This document shows positions 36,968-44,862 of a DNA stretch of 64,000 nt, piece after piece. Numbering within the stretch: the stretch's first letter is position 1; the number at the start of each line of letters is the position of its first letter. Where the stretch lies: contig JALCRV010000003.1 of the NCBI GenBank assembly GCA_022652945.1, positions 1-64,000 on the forward strand, in the 5' to 3' direction. Source of the stretch: Bacilli bacterium. Lineage in GTDB: Bacteria > Bacillota_I > Bacilli_A > RFN20 > CAG-288. The notes under the pieces were generated by a model. The model worked only from the letters and a program-made list of their open reading frames with translations. It was not told the DNA's origin and made no database searches. Made by a program: the position numbers and the translations under genes.

Positions 36968-37615
36968 CTACTTGACTTCCGGATTGACTCCGTAGACCAA
37001 GAAGGAAGCGACACGATCGAAGGTCAGCTTATCCTTAGCCACAAAGATCAGACGATCTCCGTTATGAATGATAAAGTCGGGGCCGGGGGAAGTCTTCGCT
37101 AACCCGTCGGAAGAAGAAACAACCGCTACGATTGTCGCTTCCGTATAATTCCAGAAATATACTTCGCCGATCTTTTTACCATCGATCCAGGATTTGGCCG
37201 GGACCATGATTTCCATCAACTGAACTGCTTCTTTGGTCTGATAAGCGAAAGAATCTTTCATATCCTTAATCGCAACGTCGATTCTGGTATCAAGATCTTT
37301 CTTTTCATCGAGAAGCTTAAGCAAGCCTTCGTATTTATTCTGTACTAAAGTTTTATCTTTCCATTTATCTTGGAACTGCTGAGCGTGAAGAACCGAAAGA
37401 ACAAAAATACCAACACCTCTTTTAATATTGACGATACCTTCGCGCGCTAAAAGATTGACCGATTTACGGATTGTTTCCGGGGAAACATTATAAAAAGAGG
37501 CTAAGACCGATCTGCCTTTAAGAATCGCCCCTTCTGGATATTCACCCCCGGTGATTTTTGAGCAGATATCCTGCGCAATCTTAATATACCGTGCAGCCGA
37601 ACTTGCTTCTTTCAT
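36968..37615 (-). CDS. BusR-like transcriptional regulator: GntR winged helix plus RCK_C (TrkA-C)
   Basis: A 215-residue regulator. The N-terminal GntR-type winged helix (about 8-75: AQDICSKITGGEYPEGAIL, then YNVSPETIRKSVNLLAREGIV) is followed by a coiled-coil linker (about 85-130). A C-terminal RCK_C/TrkA-C domain (about 130-212) ends with GDRLIFVAKDK. This exact architecture is that of BusR, which represses an osmolyte transporter when it binds c-di-AMP at the RCK_C domain. A role in c-di-AMP-linked osmotic or K+ control is therefore likely, but no osmolyte or potassium transporter is next to it. It is divergent from the gene at 37861 across 245 bases. Confidence 0.8.
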   Translation of the reverse strand: MKEASSAARYIKIAQDICSKITGGEYPEGAILKGRSVLASFYNVSPETIRKSVNLLAREGIVNIKRGVGIFVLSVLHAQQFQDKWKDKTLVQNKYEGLLKLLDEKKDLDTRIDVAIKDMKDSFAYQTKEAVQLMEIMVPAKSWIDGKKIGEVYFWNYTEATIVAVVSSSDGLAKTSPGPDFIIHNGDRLIFVAKDKLTFDRVASFLVYGVNPEVK

Positions 37616-37860
37616 ATTATCCCTCCGAACTTTAGTTAAATCATACCATACTTAAAGGTGTCTAGAATACAAACAATCTTAATTTTTTTGAAAGTGGTCA
37701 TCAAGAAAGACCTTTAAGACAGGCATTTACAGAGATGATTTTAAGTCTTTTTTTATTTGTTTTTTGTTAATTGAGTGACTTTGTTGAGAACGTTTAATAA
37801 TCTTATTGAATTTCTTTGAATTATTTATTATCATATCCTCGTCGATAGAAAGGAGGCCCG

Positions 37861-38238
37861 ATGCATATACAATGGTTCAGCCGCGCGGAGAAAGAAGCAA
37901 TCGCAACTATCTACCCGACTAATATCACGATCAACAAAGCCGGATCCTCTAAATTAGAAACGGCCTGCGCTGCTTTGGTTGGTTTAGTCGACGAGTCTAA
38001 ACTTGTCGTTATTAAACCTTTAGATCGTAATCAGGCGGAGGATGGCTCAATTGAAAAAGATATGCTTTTCCCACTCTCTGGCGGAAAGACTTATACTAGG
38101 GTCAGTTCGACTGATTTTGTAAGTGAAATCGGCCAACTGCTCCATTACGACTTTAATAAAGGAGCTAAAAAGTTCCCTTGTTATTTCGATGATGATGAGG
38201 GGGCGTTGATTATCGAACTGGGGAAGGAGGTTAAATAA
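37861..38238 (+). CDS. Small hypothetical protein upstream of nfeD
   Basis: I do not recognise this 125-residue soluble protein. It has no signal peptide or transmembrane segment; a predicted mixed alpha/beta pattern with an acidic stretch FDDDEGALIIEL near the C terminus is all that can be said. A very strong AAAGGAGG ribosome binding site precedes the ATG at 37861. It is followed 4 bases later by the NfeD gene, so it probably works with the NfeD-stomatin pair, or is the first gene of that operon under the divergent BusR-like regulator (inference). Confidence 0.65.
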   Translation: MHIQWFSRAEKEAIATIYPTNITINKAGSSKLETACAALVGLVDESKLVVIKPLDRNQAEDGSIEKDMLFPLSGGKTYTRVSSTDFVSEIGQLLHYDFNKGAKKFPCYFDDDEGALIIELGKEVK

Positions 38239-38242
38239 CTTT

Positions 38243-38743
38243 ATGCCAAGCTTAACGGAAATCATGCTGTATATTTGGCTTGCGGTTTTCGTCCTGTCCT
38301 TTATCGCTGAAGCTGTTTCCTTCTCGTTAGTCTCCGTTTGGTTCTGTATCGGCGCCTTGATCTCAATTCTGCTTAATCTAATTCCGGGGATGCCTTACTG
38401 GGTAGAGATTATCGTTTTCTTTGTTGTCTCCGGATGCTGTCTGGCCTTACTAAGGCCGATCGCTCAACGTCAGATGCAGAGAAGAATCTCAAAATCCAAT
38501 ATTGATGAAATCGTCGGTCAAACCGGAGTCGTGATTAAGACTATCACGCTTACAGAAAGCGGGGAGGTTAAAATCGGAGATGTCATCTGGACCGGGATTT
38601 CTTCAGACCCGGAAAAGGATATTCCGGAGAAGACGATTATCGAAGTTGTCGCTGTTAAAGGAAATAAACTTATCGTTAAACCTAAAGAGCTGAAAAAAGA
38701 AGATTCGTTATCTGATAAAATTGTTTATAGAAAGGTAAAGTAA
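38243..38743 (+). CDS. NfeD-family membrane protein
   Basis: A 166-residue protein with two to three N-terminal transmembrane helices (about residues 5-80) and a C-terminal OB-fold domain (about 90-150, IVGQTGVVIKTIT..GEVKIGDVIWTG..PEKTIIEVVAVKGNKLIVKP), the standard short NfeD layout. NfeD proteins pair with stomatin-like SPFH proteins to organise membrane domains. GGAGG lies upstream. The next gene, 1 base later, encodes that SPFH partner. Confidence 0.9.
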   Translation: MPSLTEIMLYIWLAVFVLSFIAEAVSFSLVSVWFCIGALISILLNLIPGMPYWVEIIVFFVVSGCCLALLRPIAQRQMQRRISKSNIDEIVGQTGVVIKTITLTESGEVKIGDVIWTGISSDPEKDIPEKTIIEVVAVKGNKLIVKPKELKKEDSLSDKIVYRKVK

Positions 38744-38744
38744 A

Positions 38745-39728
38745 ATGAAAATCTTAGATGCTGTTAATGCCGCCGGAATCGCCTGGATGGTTGTCGGCAT
38801 TGTCATCGCCGTTCTTATACTCCTCTTAATCATCTGCAATATCCGTATCGTCAGACAGACCAGCAAGTATATCGTCGAAAGACTTGGCGGTTATTTAACC
38901 ACCTGGTCTGTTGGTATCCACTGGTTAGTTCCTTTCATTGATCGAGTTGCGAAAGTAGTCTCGATGAAGGAACAGATTTATGATTTCCCTCCGCAGTCTG
39001 TCATCACGAAAGATAACGTCACGATGAATATCGATACGATTGTCTTCTTCACCGTTACCGATCCTAAGCTTTATACCTACGGAGTCGAAGACCCGATCAT
39101 GGGTATTCAGTCCCTTTCTTCCACCACCTTAAGAAACATCATCGGTGATCTAACTCTCGATGAGACTCTGACTTCCAGAGATATCATCAATACTAAGATG
39201 AGAATGATCGTCGATGAAGCCACCGATCCTTGGGGCATTAAAGTCACCAGAGTCGAAGTCAAGAACATCATTCCTCCCAAAGACATCCAAGAAGCCATGG
39301 AGAGACAGATGAGAGCTGAGCGTGAAAAGAGAGAGAAGATTCTCTTAGCTGAAGGCCAGAAAACCTCCGCCATCACCATCGCTGAAGGCAATAAGGAATC
39401 CATGATTCTGAATGCGGAAGCTGAAAAAGAAGCGGCGATCCGTAAGGCTGAAGCCGAAGCTGAAGCTATCTTGAAAGTCAAGAAAGCTCAGTCTGAAGGT
39501 GAATTGATGATCCGTGAAGCGGAAGCTAAGGGCATCAAGATGATTAACGATGTCCATCCTTCCGAGGCGGTCTTAAAGATTAAATCTTATGAGACGATGG
39601 CCAAAATTGCTGATGGCCAAGCCACGAAGATTATTATTCCTTCGGAAATTCAGGGCTTAGCCGGCTTAGCGACCGCTGTAGCCGAAGTGGTTAAGGATCC
39701 TAAGTCTGATAAAGAAGCTGAGAAGTAG
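38745..39728 (+). CDS. SPFH/band 7 stomatin-like membrane protein
   Basis: A 327-residue QmcA/stomatin-type protein. One N-terminal transmembrane helix (about 12-32), the SPFH domain (about 36-190: IVRQTSKYIVERLGGYLTTWSVGIHWLVPFID, then DETLTSRDIINTKM) and a long Ala/Glu-rich coiled coil (about 190-265) that drives oligomerisation. Together with NfeD it probably forms a membrane scaffold. A terminator follows at 39748-39780. Confidence 0.92.
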   Translation: MKILDAVNAAGIAWMVVGIVIAVLILLLIICNIRIVRQTSKYIVERLGGYLTTWSVGIHWLVPFIDRVAKVVSMKEQIYDFPPQSVITKDNVTMNIDTIVFFTVTDPKLYTYGVEDPIMGIQSLSSTTLRNIIGDLTLDETLTSRDIINTKMRMIVDEATDPWGIKVTRVEVKNIIPPKDIQEAMERQMRAEREKREKILLAEGQKTSAITIAEGNKESMILNAEAEKEAAIRKAEAEAEAILKVKKAQSEGELMIREAEAKGIKMINDVHPSEAVLKIKSYETMAKIADGQATKIIIPSEIQGLAGLATAVAEVVKDPKSDKEAEK

Positions 39729-39747
39729 TCTAAAACCGACTTTGACG

Positions 39748-39782
39748 GGCTCTTTCCGAGTAAGAAAGAGCCTTTCTTTTTT
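39748..39782 (+). terminator. Intrinsic terminator after the SPFH gene
   Basis: GGCTCTTT (39748-39755) and AAAGAGCC (39765-39772) with a 9-base loop, then TTTCTTTTTT. Confidence 0.88.
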
Positions 39783-39870
39783 CTAAGAAATAAAATGCCC
39801 TGATATACTTTCGATTATCCATGTTATAATTACTAACGTACTTAATAAGTAAAGATAAGGAAAAATTAAA

Positions 39871-41010
39871 ATGGCTGAAGAAAACACACAAGAAAAACGC
39901 ACCGCTAAAGATACGCTGTTGTTCCTAGGAAAATCGTTATTTAAGAACTCTCCGATCCTGGAGGAAGAAGAAAAAGGCTGGCTCGCCATGCTTTTTATCG
40001 TCCTCTCGATTATCCTTTCCGTCGCTGGGGTTTTGATTTCCGGCTTAAAATCTAACGCTGATGGTATCATTTCCACTTCTTCGGAGACCGCGATCGATAA
40101 AGGGCTGGAAGGCTTCGCTTACGATATCAACGAGAATACCGATACGATCAAAATCGTCGATGGTTCTTTAGCCTCCACTGGAAAGTTTGCTATGAAGACG
40201 GTGACCGAAGCTAATTCCACCACCGATTTAGGCGATCCTAACACTTTCTATACTCACGATAATAACGGAACGATGCTCACTGTCTTCCGCACTTACTTCT
40301 TGGATTTAGATCCAATCAAGAAGTCCTCGGACTCTACCTTGCTTACTAATTTCATCACCTATTCTATTTTTAAGGTTGGCGGATCCGCTTCTTCCTCTTC
40401 CGCGACCTCTTCAACTTCTTCTACCTCGTCTTCCGTTTCCTCTACCGCTCATACTTGGACCCCTTCTTCCTTTATTATCTTCACGAAGTCTACAGTTCAT
40501 ATTTCGACTTATAAGCCGGTCGGGGCGAAGAGCACCGATTCCGCGGTTACTTCGATCTCCGGTTCTTTAGCTGGAATCACCTTGGATTTATATACTCTTG
40601 GTCACGATGAAGCCGGAAATGAGTTAACGGATACCACCATCTCTACTAATACCCTTAAGTTCTTAAACAAAGCTTACGATACCGTGAAGGTTACTTCCGC
40701 TTGGTCTTCAACCGGAATCTACGCTGCGATGAGCACTGGCGTTATTGTCTTGGCGGGTTTAATCTTCTGGTTGATCACCAGATCCAAGTCTTCCGTGAAG
40801 CATTATTCTTTCTGGCAGAGTCTGAAGATCGTCGGGTTTATGTCTTTCACCCCGGCTATCATCACCTTCATCGTTTCCTTCTTTATGGCTTCCTATGCAC
40901 CGTTTATCTTCTTGATGACCGTTTCCTTAAGAATCATGTATGCGGTCCAGAAGCTGGGCGGCTCCAACCAAGCTAACGATAACCAGCCTGTTTATAAAGC
41001 CAGATCGTAA
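39871..41010 (+). CDS. Multi-pass membrane protein with Ser/Thr-rich extracytoplasmic region (DUF1189-like layout)
   Basis: A 379-residue protein: a cytoplasmic N terminus, one transmembrane helix (about residues 43-60), a long extracytoplasmic region (about 62-285) with a low-complexity run of Ser, Thr and Ala (about 171-194), then three helices (about 288-375). The order of one helix, an outside domain and a C-terminal helix cluster recalls DUF1189 proteins of Firmicutes, but the call is weak. Function unknown. Ribosome binding site is AAGGAAAAAT only. It is a single-gene transcript between two terminators. Confidence 0.6.
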   Translation: MAEENTQEKRTAKDTLLFLGKSLFKNSPILEEEEKGWLAMLFIVLSIILSVAGVLISGLKSNADGIISTSSETAIDKGLEGFAYDINENTDTIKIVDGSLASTGKFAMKTVTEANSTTDLGDPNTFYTHDNNGTMLTVFRTYFLDLDPIKKSSDSTLLTNFITYSIFKVGGSASSSSATSSTSSTSSSVSSTAHTWTPSSFIIFTKSTVHISTYKPVGAKSTDSAVTSISGSLAGITLDLYTLGHDEAGNELTDTTISTNTLKFLNKAYDTVKVTSAWSSTGIYAAMSTGVIVLAGLIFWLITRSKSSVKHYSFWQSLKIVGFMSFTPAIITFIVSFFMASYAPFIFLMTVSLRIMYAVQKLGGSNQANDNQPVYKARS

Positions 41011-41026
41011 TTAAATTTAATCAGAT

Positions 41027-41058
41027 AATCCCGAGAAATATTCTCGGGATTTTTTATT
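41027..41058 (+). terminator. Intrinsic terminator after the Ser/Thr-rich membrane protein gene
   Basis: Perfect 11-bp arms, 41027-41037 and 41041-41051, triloop, then a T-run. Confidence 0.92.
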
Positions 41059-41108
41059 GAAAAAGTCAGAGATTTAGGCCTAAAATGGGGGGGAAGAATT
41101 CAGGTTCA

Positions 41109-41137
41109 TTGACACGCTTATTTTTATGTGCCAAAAT
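41109..41137 (+). promoter_or_regulatory. Candidate promoter of the caspase-like lipoprotein operon
   Basis: Perfect TTGACA at 41109-41114 and CAAAAT at 41132-41137, spacing 17. If used, transcription would begin near 41144, so the next gene would start at the ATG at 41156 and not at 41126, on a very short leader. Confidence 0.45.
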
Positions 41138-41155
41138 AAAATTGTAAAAATCATT

Positions 41156-41602
41156 ATGGCCAAGTTTTTAAAAGATTATTCTGTATCTATCTTGATGTTA
41201 ATATCCTTGCTGGTGTTCTTTTTGCTTTGGCTGGCCGGCTCTTACACCATCATTGAAACAATTCGCCACACTTTTTACTATATTGGTCTTGTTCTTGCGT
41301 TTTTTGTCTTTCTCTGCAATATCTTTTTTGTAAAACCGTTCAGTGGAAAAAACGCAAAGACTTTAAATGTTCTTTGGGTTTGTTTCTCCTCTGTTTGCTT
41401 AGGACTGATGATAGCTGCGATTGTTCTTTATTATCAAATCTCGATTCTTCCGGATGCCGTGTGTAATCGTTATAACTATGAAAAGTTGATTTTCTATAGT
41501 TATATGAAAATCGCGTTGATTTTTATAGCAACTATCATGTCCGCTTTCACAATGAAAAAAGTCAGTCTAAAAAGGAAGCCTAAAAATGAAGTCATACAGT
41601 AA
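41156..41602 (+). CDS. Four-helix membrane protein, partner of the secreted lipoprotein
   Basis: I do not recognise a family. The 148-residue protein has four predicted transmembrane helices (about residues 10-28, 36-56, 70-92 and 110-132) and a short basic C-terminal tail. An upstream in-frame ATG at 41126 is possible, but the -10 element of the likely promoter overlaps it; neither start has a clear ribosome binding site. It overlaps the lipoprotein gene by 17 bases, so the two are coupled. Base composition is more AT-rich than the housekeeping genes, like that of the next gene. It may be an immunity, anchoring or export partner (speculative). Confidence 0.6.
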   Translation: MAKFLKDYSVSILMLISLLVFFLLWLAGSYTIIETIRHTFYYIGLVLAFFVFLCNIFFVKPFSGKNAKTLNVLWVCFSSVCLGLMIAAIVLYYQISILPDAVCNRYNYEKLIFYSYMKIALIFIATIMSAFTMKKVSLKRKPKNEVIQ

Positions 41603-43544
41603 AAAGCATTTGCTTCTTCTTTTGCTTCCAGTTTTGACTTTAAACGTTTCGTGTTCTTCTCAACAGTCGTCTGCGAACCCCAAAGAATTAAGCACATCTC
41701 CTGTATATGAGTCTTCCATTCAGGATGGAGCGGTTTACTTTATCAATAGCGCAGCTAACCCAAACATCAGATTTAACGTTTCGGGTGCTTCTTATTCTAA
41801 CGGCTCAAAAATCATCGCCTATACTCAGCTTGGCTGGGGAAATGAAAGATTCATCCTTAAAAAGCAGTATTCCTGCGAGTATGGGCAGACGTATCGATTA
41901 ATACCGCTTGATGCGCAAAACAAAGTCTTGAAAATCCAAGATGATTCTCCAGAATATGGAAAGAATCTACAGATTGCGGATGAAGAGTACTCCGATCAAA
42001 AATTAGTTTCCGATAAATTCATTTTCACTTATATCCCTTCCAATGGATCGTTCCGTATTTCCACTGGGGCCAGCAATTTCAGTGAATGTTTATCGTTAAA
42101 AAACGGTTCGACTACTTCCGGGACCGAGATTGTCCAGAGATCGTTTTTTGAATCTGCATCTTTTGAATGGTTCCTGATTAAATCCGACAGTTTAGGAATA
42201 AACACCAAAACAAACGTCTATATTAACGGCACCAACAATAATGTCTTTAACCTTTCTATTCCAAGGAAAGGAACCTATATTATCGAAACGACCAAATACG
42301 CTAATATCAATGTCGATACTTTCTTGACTTTAAGTAATTCAAACTCTGAGGTTTTAGCTCAAAACGATAATGGCGGCTCAGCTTACGGTTTTTCAAAAAT
42401 CGAATATTATTTTGGCCAGCCTGGAAACTTCCTTGTTTATCTTCGCGGTGCTAACGGCGGACAATTTGGTAATGTCAATCTTATTGTAAGGCCTCAAAAG
42501 GAAGTGTATTTTAATACTCTTTGGGATGCTGATAATGACTTGGATAATGTGACGCCTTTATTAAATAGGGCTGATCAATGGGCAAATATGGGTTACTATT
42601 CCAATGTCATCTCTAATATTGGAAAATACTCAATATTTGAAACTGCCTTAAGTGGCAACACCCATATGAACAATGATTATTATGTCTTCTGGGGTCATGG
42701 TTCGGCGGGTTTTGTCAGATATTATAACGGCCTTGATGACGGATCTAACGGCAATAACGATTTAAACGCTTTGGAACTCCCTAACGATTTAACAAATCTT
42801 CATTCTTTGGTTTGGATTTCATGCCAAGGAGCAGCTTTAGCTTCCTTCGGCAATTATTCTACAAGCATGGCCAGAGAAAGCGTCGTCAGAGGAGCCTCTA
42901 ATTCGATAGGGTGGAGAGGCAGTGTTTCCAATGGCGGTGTTTGGTTACTTAAATATATGGATGAGCTTGCTAATGGTTACTCTGGTAAAGAGGCGGCAAG
43001 ACAAGCCACCAACCAGACGCGGTCAGCTCTCTGGTGGGACTTTATAACAAACAGCAGCAACGATCTATGGAACCCTGTTATCTACTATAAGAAAGTATCC
43101 AATGATATCGTATATTCTGTTGCCAATGATGCTGGATACAATGTTGAAAACGCTGATGACGGCGGCTATTTACAGGCGAATCCTAGCGGTGAAAGAAGAA
43201 TCAAAGAGGCTGCTTCAACAACCACGGATGAACCTGATGTCGAGATTGATTATTATGGGAAGAAATATACAATCTTAAGATTTGGGAATGTTATCACTAA
43301 CGTTTTGACTAAAGACTATAACAGAATAAATAAGGAAATAACGATCAAAGGCATTCTTAATAAATATAAAGACGTTATCTCCCGCCAGGAAGCTAATACT
43401 TATCATTACATCTTTGAGTATAAGAACGCATTTTCTCTTTACAGTGTTTCTTATAAAGTAGATGTCACGAAAATCATCGATGAAAAAGACGGTTCTTCTG
43501 TTCCGCTTGAACAGTTTATGAAAATAGCGGACTCTAATTTTTAA
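41586..43544 (+). CDS. Secreted lipoprotein: ricin-type lectin, PPC-like and caspase-like (clan CD) peptidase domains
   Basis: A 652-residue predicted lipoprotein. The signal peptide ends in a lipobox LNVSC with lipidation at C23. Residues about 47-200 look like a ricin-type beta-trefoil (two repeats of a Q..W-like pattern, with WGNERFIL and FEWFLI). Residues about 210-303 look like a PPC beta-sandwich (GTYIIETT..DTFLTLS..VLAQNDNGG..YYFGQPGNFLVYLRGA). Residues about 305-500 contain a likely His/Cys dyad: H371 in FWGHGSAG and C413 in VWISCQGA, the arrangement of caspase/gingipain-like clan CD peptidases. About 150 C-terminal residues are unassigned. It would act at the cell surface. Codon use is AT-richer than its neighbours, which suggests acquisition. 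The family assignment is by pattern only. Confidence 0.72.
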   Translation: MKSYSKKHLLLLLLPVLTLNVSCSSQQSSANPKELSTSPVYESSIQDGAVYFINSAANPNIRFNVSGASYSNGSKIIAYTQLGWGNERFILKKQYSCEYGQTYRLIPLDAQNKVLKIQDDSPEYGKNLQIADEEYSDQKLVSDKFIFTYIPSNGSFRISTGASNFSECLSLKNGSTTSGTEIVQRSFFESASFEWFLIKSDSLGINTKTNVYINGTNNNVFNLSIPRKGTYIIETTKYANINVDTFLTLSNSNSEVLAQNDNGGSAYGFSKIEYYFGQPGNFLVYLRGANGGQFGNVNLIVRPQKEVYFNTLWDADNDLDNVTPLLNRADQWANMGYYSNVISNIGKYSIFETALSGNTHMNNDYYVFWGHGSAGFVRYYNGLDDGSNGNNDLNALELPNDLTNLHSLVWISCQGAALASFGNYSTSMARESVVRGASNSIGWRGSVSNGGVWLLKYMDELANGYSGKEAARQATNQTRSALWWDFITNSSNDLWNPVIYYKKVSNDIVYSVANDAGYNVENADDGGYLQANPSGERRIKEAASTTTDEPDVEIDYYGKKYTILRFGNVITNVLTKDYNRINKEITIKGILNKYKDVISRQEANTYHYIFEYKNAFSLYSVSYKVDVTKIIDEKDGSSVPLEQFMKIADSNF

Positions 43545-43639
43545 CGCTCTTCATTTCAATAAAACTTAAAAGCATCGGATATCCCCTTAAAAGACTTAAC
43601 GTTTTCTTATGTCTGCTAAATTGTTATCTTAATAAAAAA

Positions 43640-43678
43640 TCCCAGGAAGATCCGACCATCGTCTGATCCAGCCTGGGA
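43640..43678 (-). terminator. Intrinsic terminator after the alpha/beta hydrolase
   Basis: TCCCAGG (43640-43646) and CCTGGGA (43672-43678) arms, with an additional inner GATC pairing. On the minus strand ATTTTTTATT follows, which fits the end of the hydrolase transcript. Confidence 0.6.
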
Positions 43679-43798
43679 TATTGAAACTTGATTGCTTTAA
43701 TAACGCAGGAAAATGTCACCAACGCTTAACTGCTTTCTGCTAATTATCAGAAACAAACGCAGAAACGGCTGATTAAGTAAACTTAAATTTCAGAAAGT

Positions 43799-44752
43799 TT
43801 ACGCAAGATTATCTGTAAAAAACTTCAAGATATCGTTGTAGACTTCTTCTTTTCCGTTATCGTTATGGATCTCGTGACGTCTGTTTTCATATATCTTCAA
43901 AGTCACATTATCCTGGGCGGCGGAGAAGAAGTTATAAAGGTTCTTAACGTCTTTTCCGTAGTTGCCTACCGGATCAGAAGCTCCAGCGATAACAAATAAA
44001 GGCTTCTTATCCTTTACAGCTTTTATGTTCTTCTTTTTCCAGACGACCTGCTGGCCATGGAACATCGAATAATAGAACATGAAAGAGCAAGGGAATCCGC
44101 ATTCCGGATCATCGTCATACTTTTTGACGTTATCTTCATTAAACGACAGCCACTTGCAGTTAGAATCATATCCATCTGCAAAAGGAGCTAAGCCTTTATT
44201 TAATGTCTTATTAGAGACATCGACCAGCATCTTATTGACTTGATGTTTTTTCTTCTTTGACATAAAGGCATTCATCACTCCCGTCAGCATACAGGACATC
44301 TTATATGTCGAATTGTTATAAGCTGAACCGCAGATAATCGCTGCCTTAATCGAGTCTGAATGTCTTTCATAAAATCCCGTCCCGAGGAAGGAACCGAGAG
44401 AATGTCCAAAGACAAAGACGGGTTTATCAGTCAAAGTGTGCACATGTTTAACAACTTCGTAGACTCTTTCGATTGACTGATCGAAGCCATCTTTCGGCCA
44501 ATCGCCATATCCGAAAACGGGTTTCTCTTCTTTCGAGACCGCTAAGCCGTGACCGATATGATCGGGAGCGTAAACATCGAAACCGTTCTTAACTAAGAAC
44601 TTAGCCAGGTCATCATAACGGAAAGAATATTCCGCCATGCCGTGAATGATGACAACCGCTCCTTTGACCTTGCTTTTATCATCGTTCGTCCAAGAATTAC
44701 CATAGATTTTCTGATTATCCAGATAATCCAAAGTAAACTGAGAATAAGCCAT
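43799..44752 (-). CDS. Alpha/beta hydrolase, monoacylglycerol lipase-like
   Basis: A 317-residue serine hydrolase. It has the oxyanion region VVIIHGMAEYSFRYDDLAKFL, the nucleophile elbow FGHSLGSFLG, an acidic residue in VIAGASDPVGNYG and a C-terminal His in YENRRHEIHND. The sequence resembles monoacylglycerol lipase / lysophospholipase enzymes (Hydrolase_4). No signal peptide, so it is probably cytoplasmic. Start ATG at 44752 after GGAGGTAAAAC. It is divergent from the ABC transporter across 110 bases. Confidence 0.9.
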   Translation of the reverse strand: MAYSQFTLDYLDNQKIYGNSWTNDDKSKVKGAVVIIHGMAEYSFRYDDLAKFLVKNGFDVYAPDHIGHGLAVSKEEKPVFGYGDWPKDGFDQSIERVYEVVKHVHTLTDKPVFVFGHSLGSFLGTGFYERHSDSIKAAIICGSAYNNSTYKMSCMLTGVMNAFMSKKKKHQVNKMLVDVSNKTLNKGLAPFADGYDSNCKWLSFNEDNVKKYDDDPECGFPCSFMFYYSMFHGQQVVWKKKNIKAVKDKKPLFVIAGASDPVGNYGKDVKNLYNFFSAAQDNVTLKIYENRRHEIHNDNGKEEVYNDILKFFTDNLA

Positions 44753-44862
44753 TGTTTTACCTCCGTTGATAAAAAATTAAAGATTATAATCTTCTATCAA
44801 GTTTTTCTATTGCTTATATTATATAATCTAACCATCTAAGAAGAAAAGAAGGAACGTAAAAA

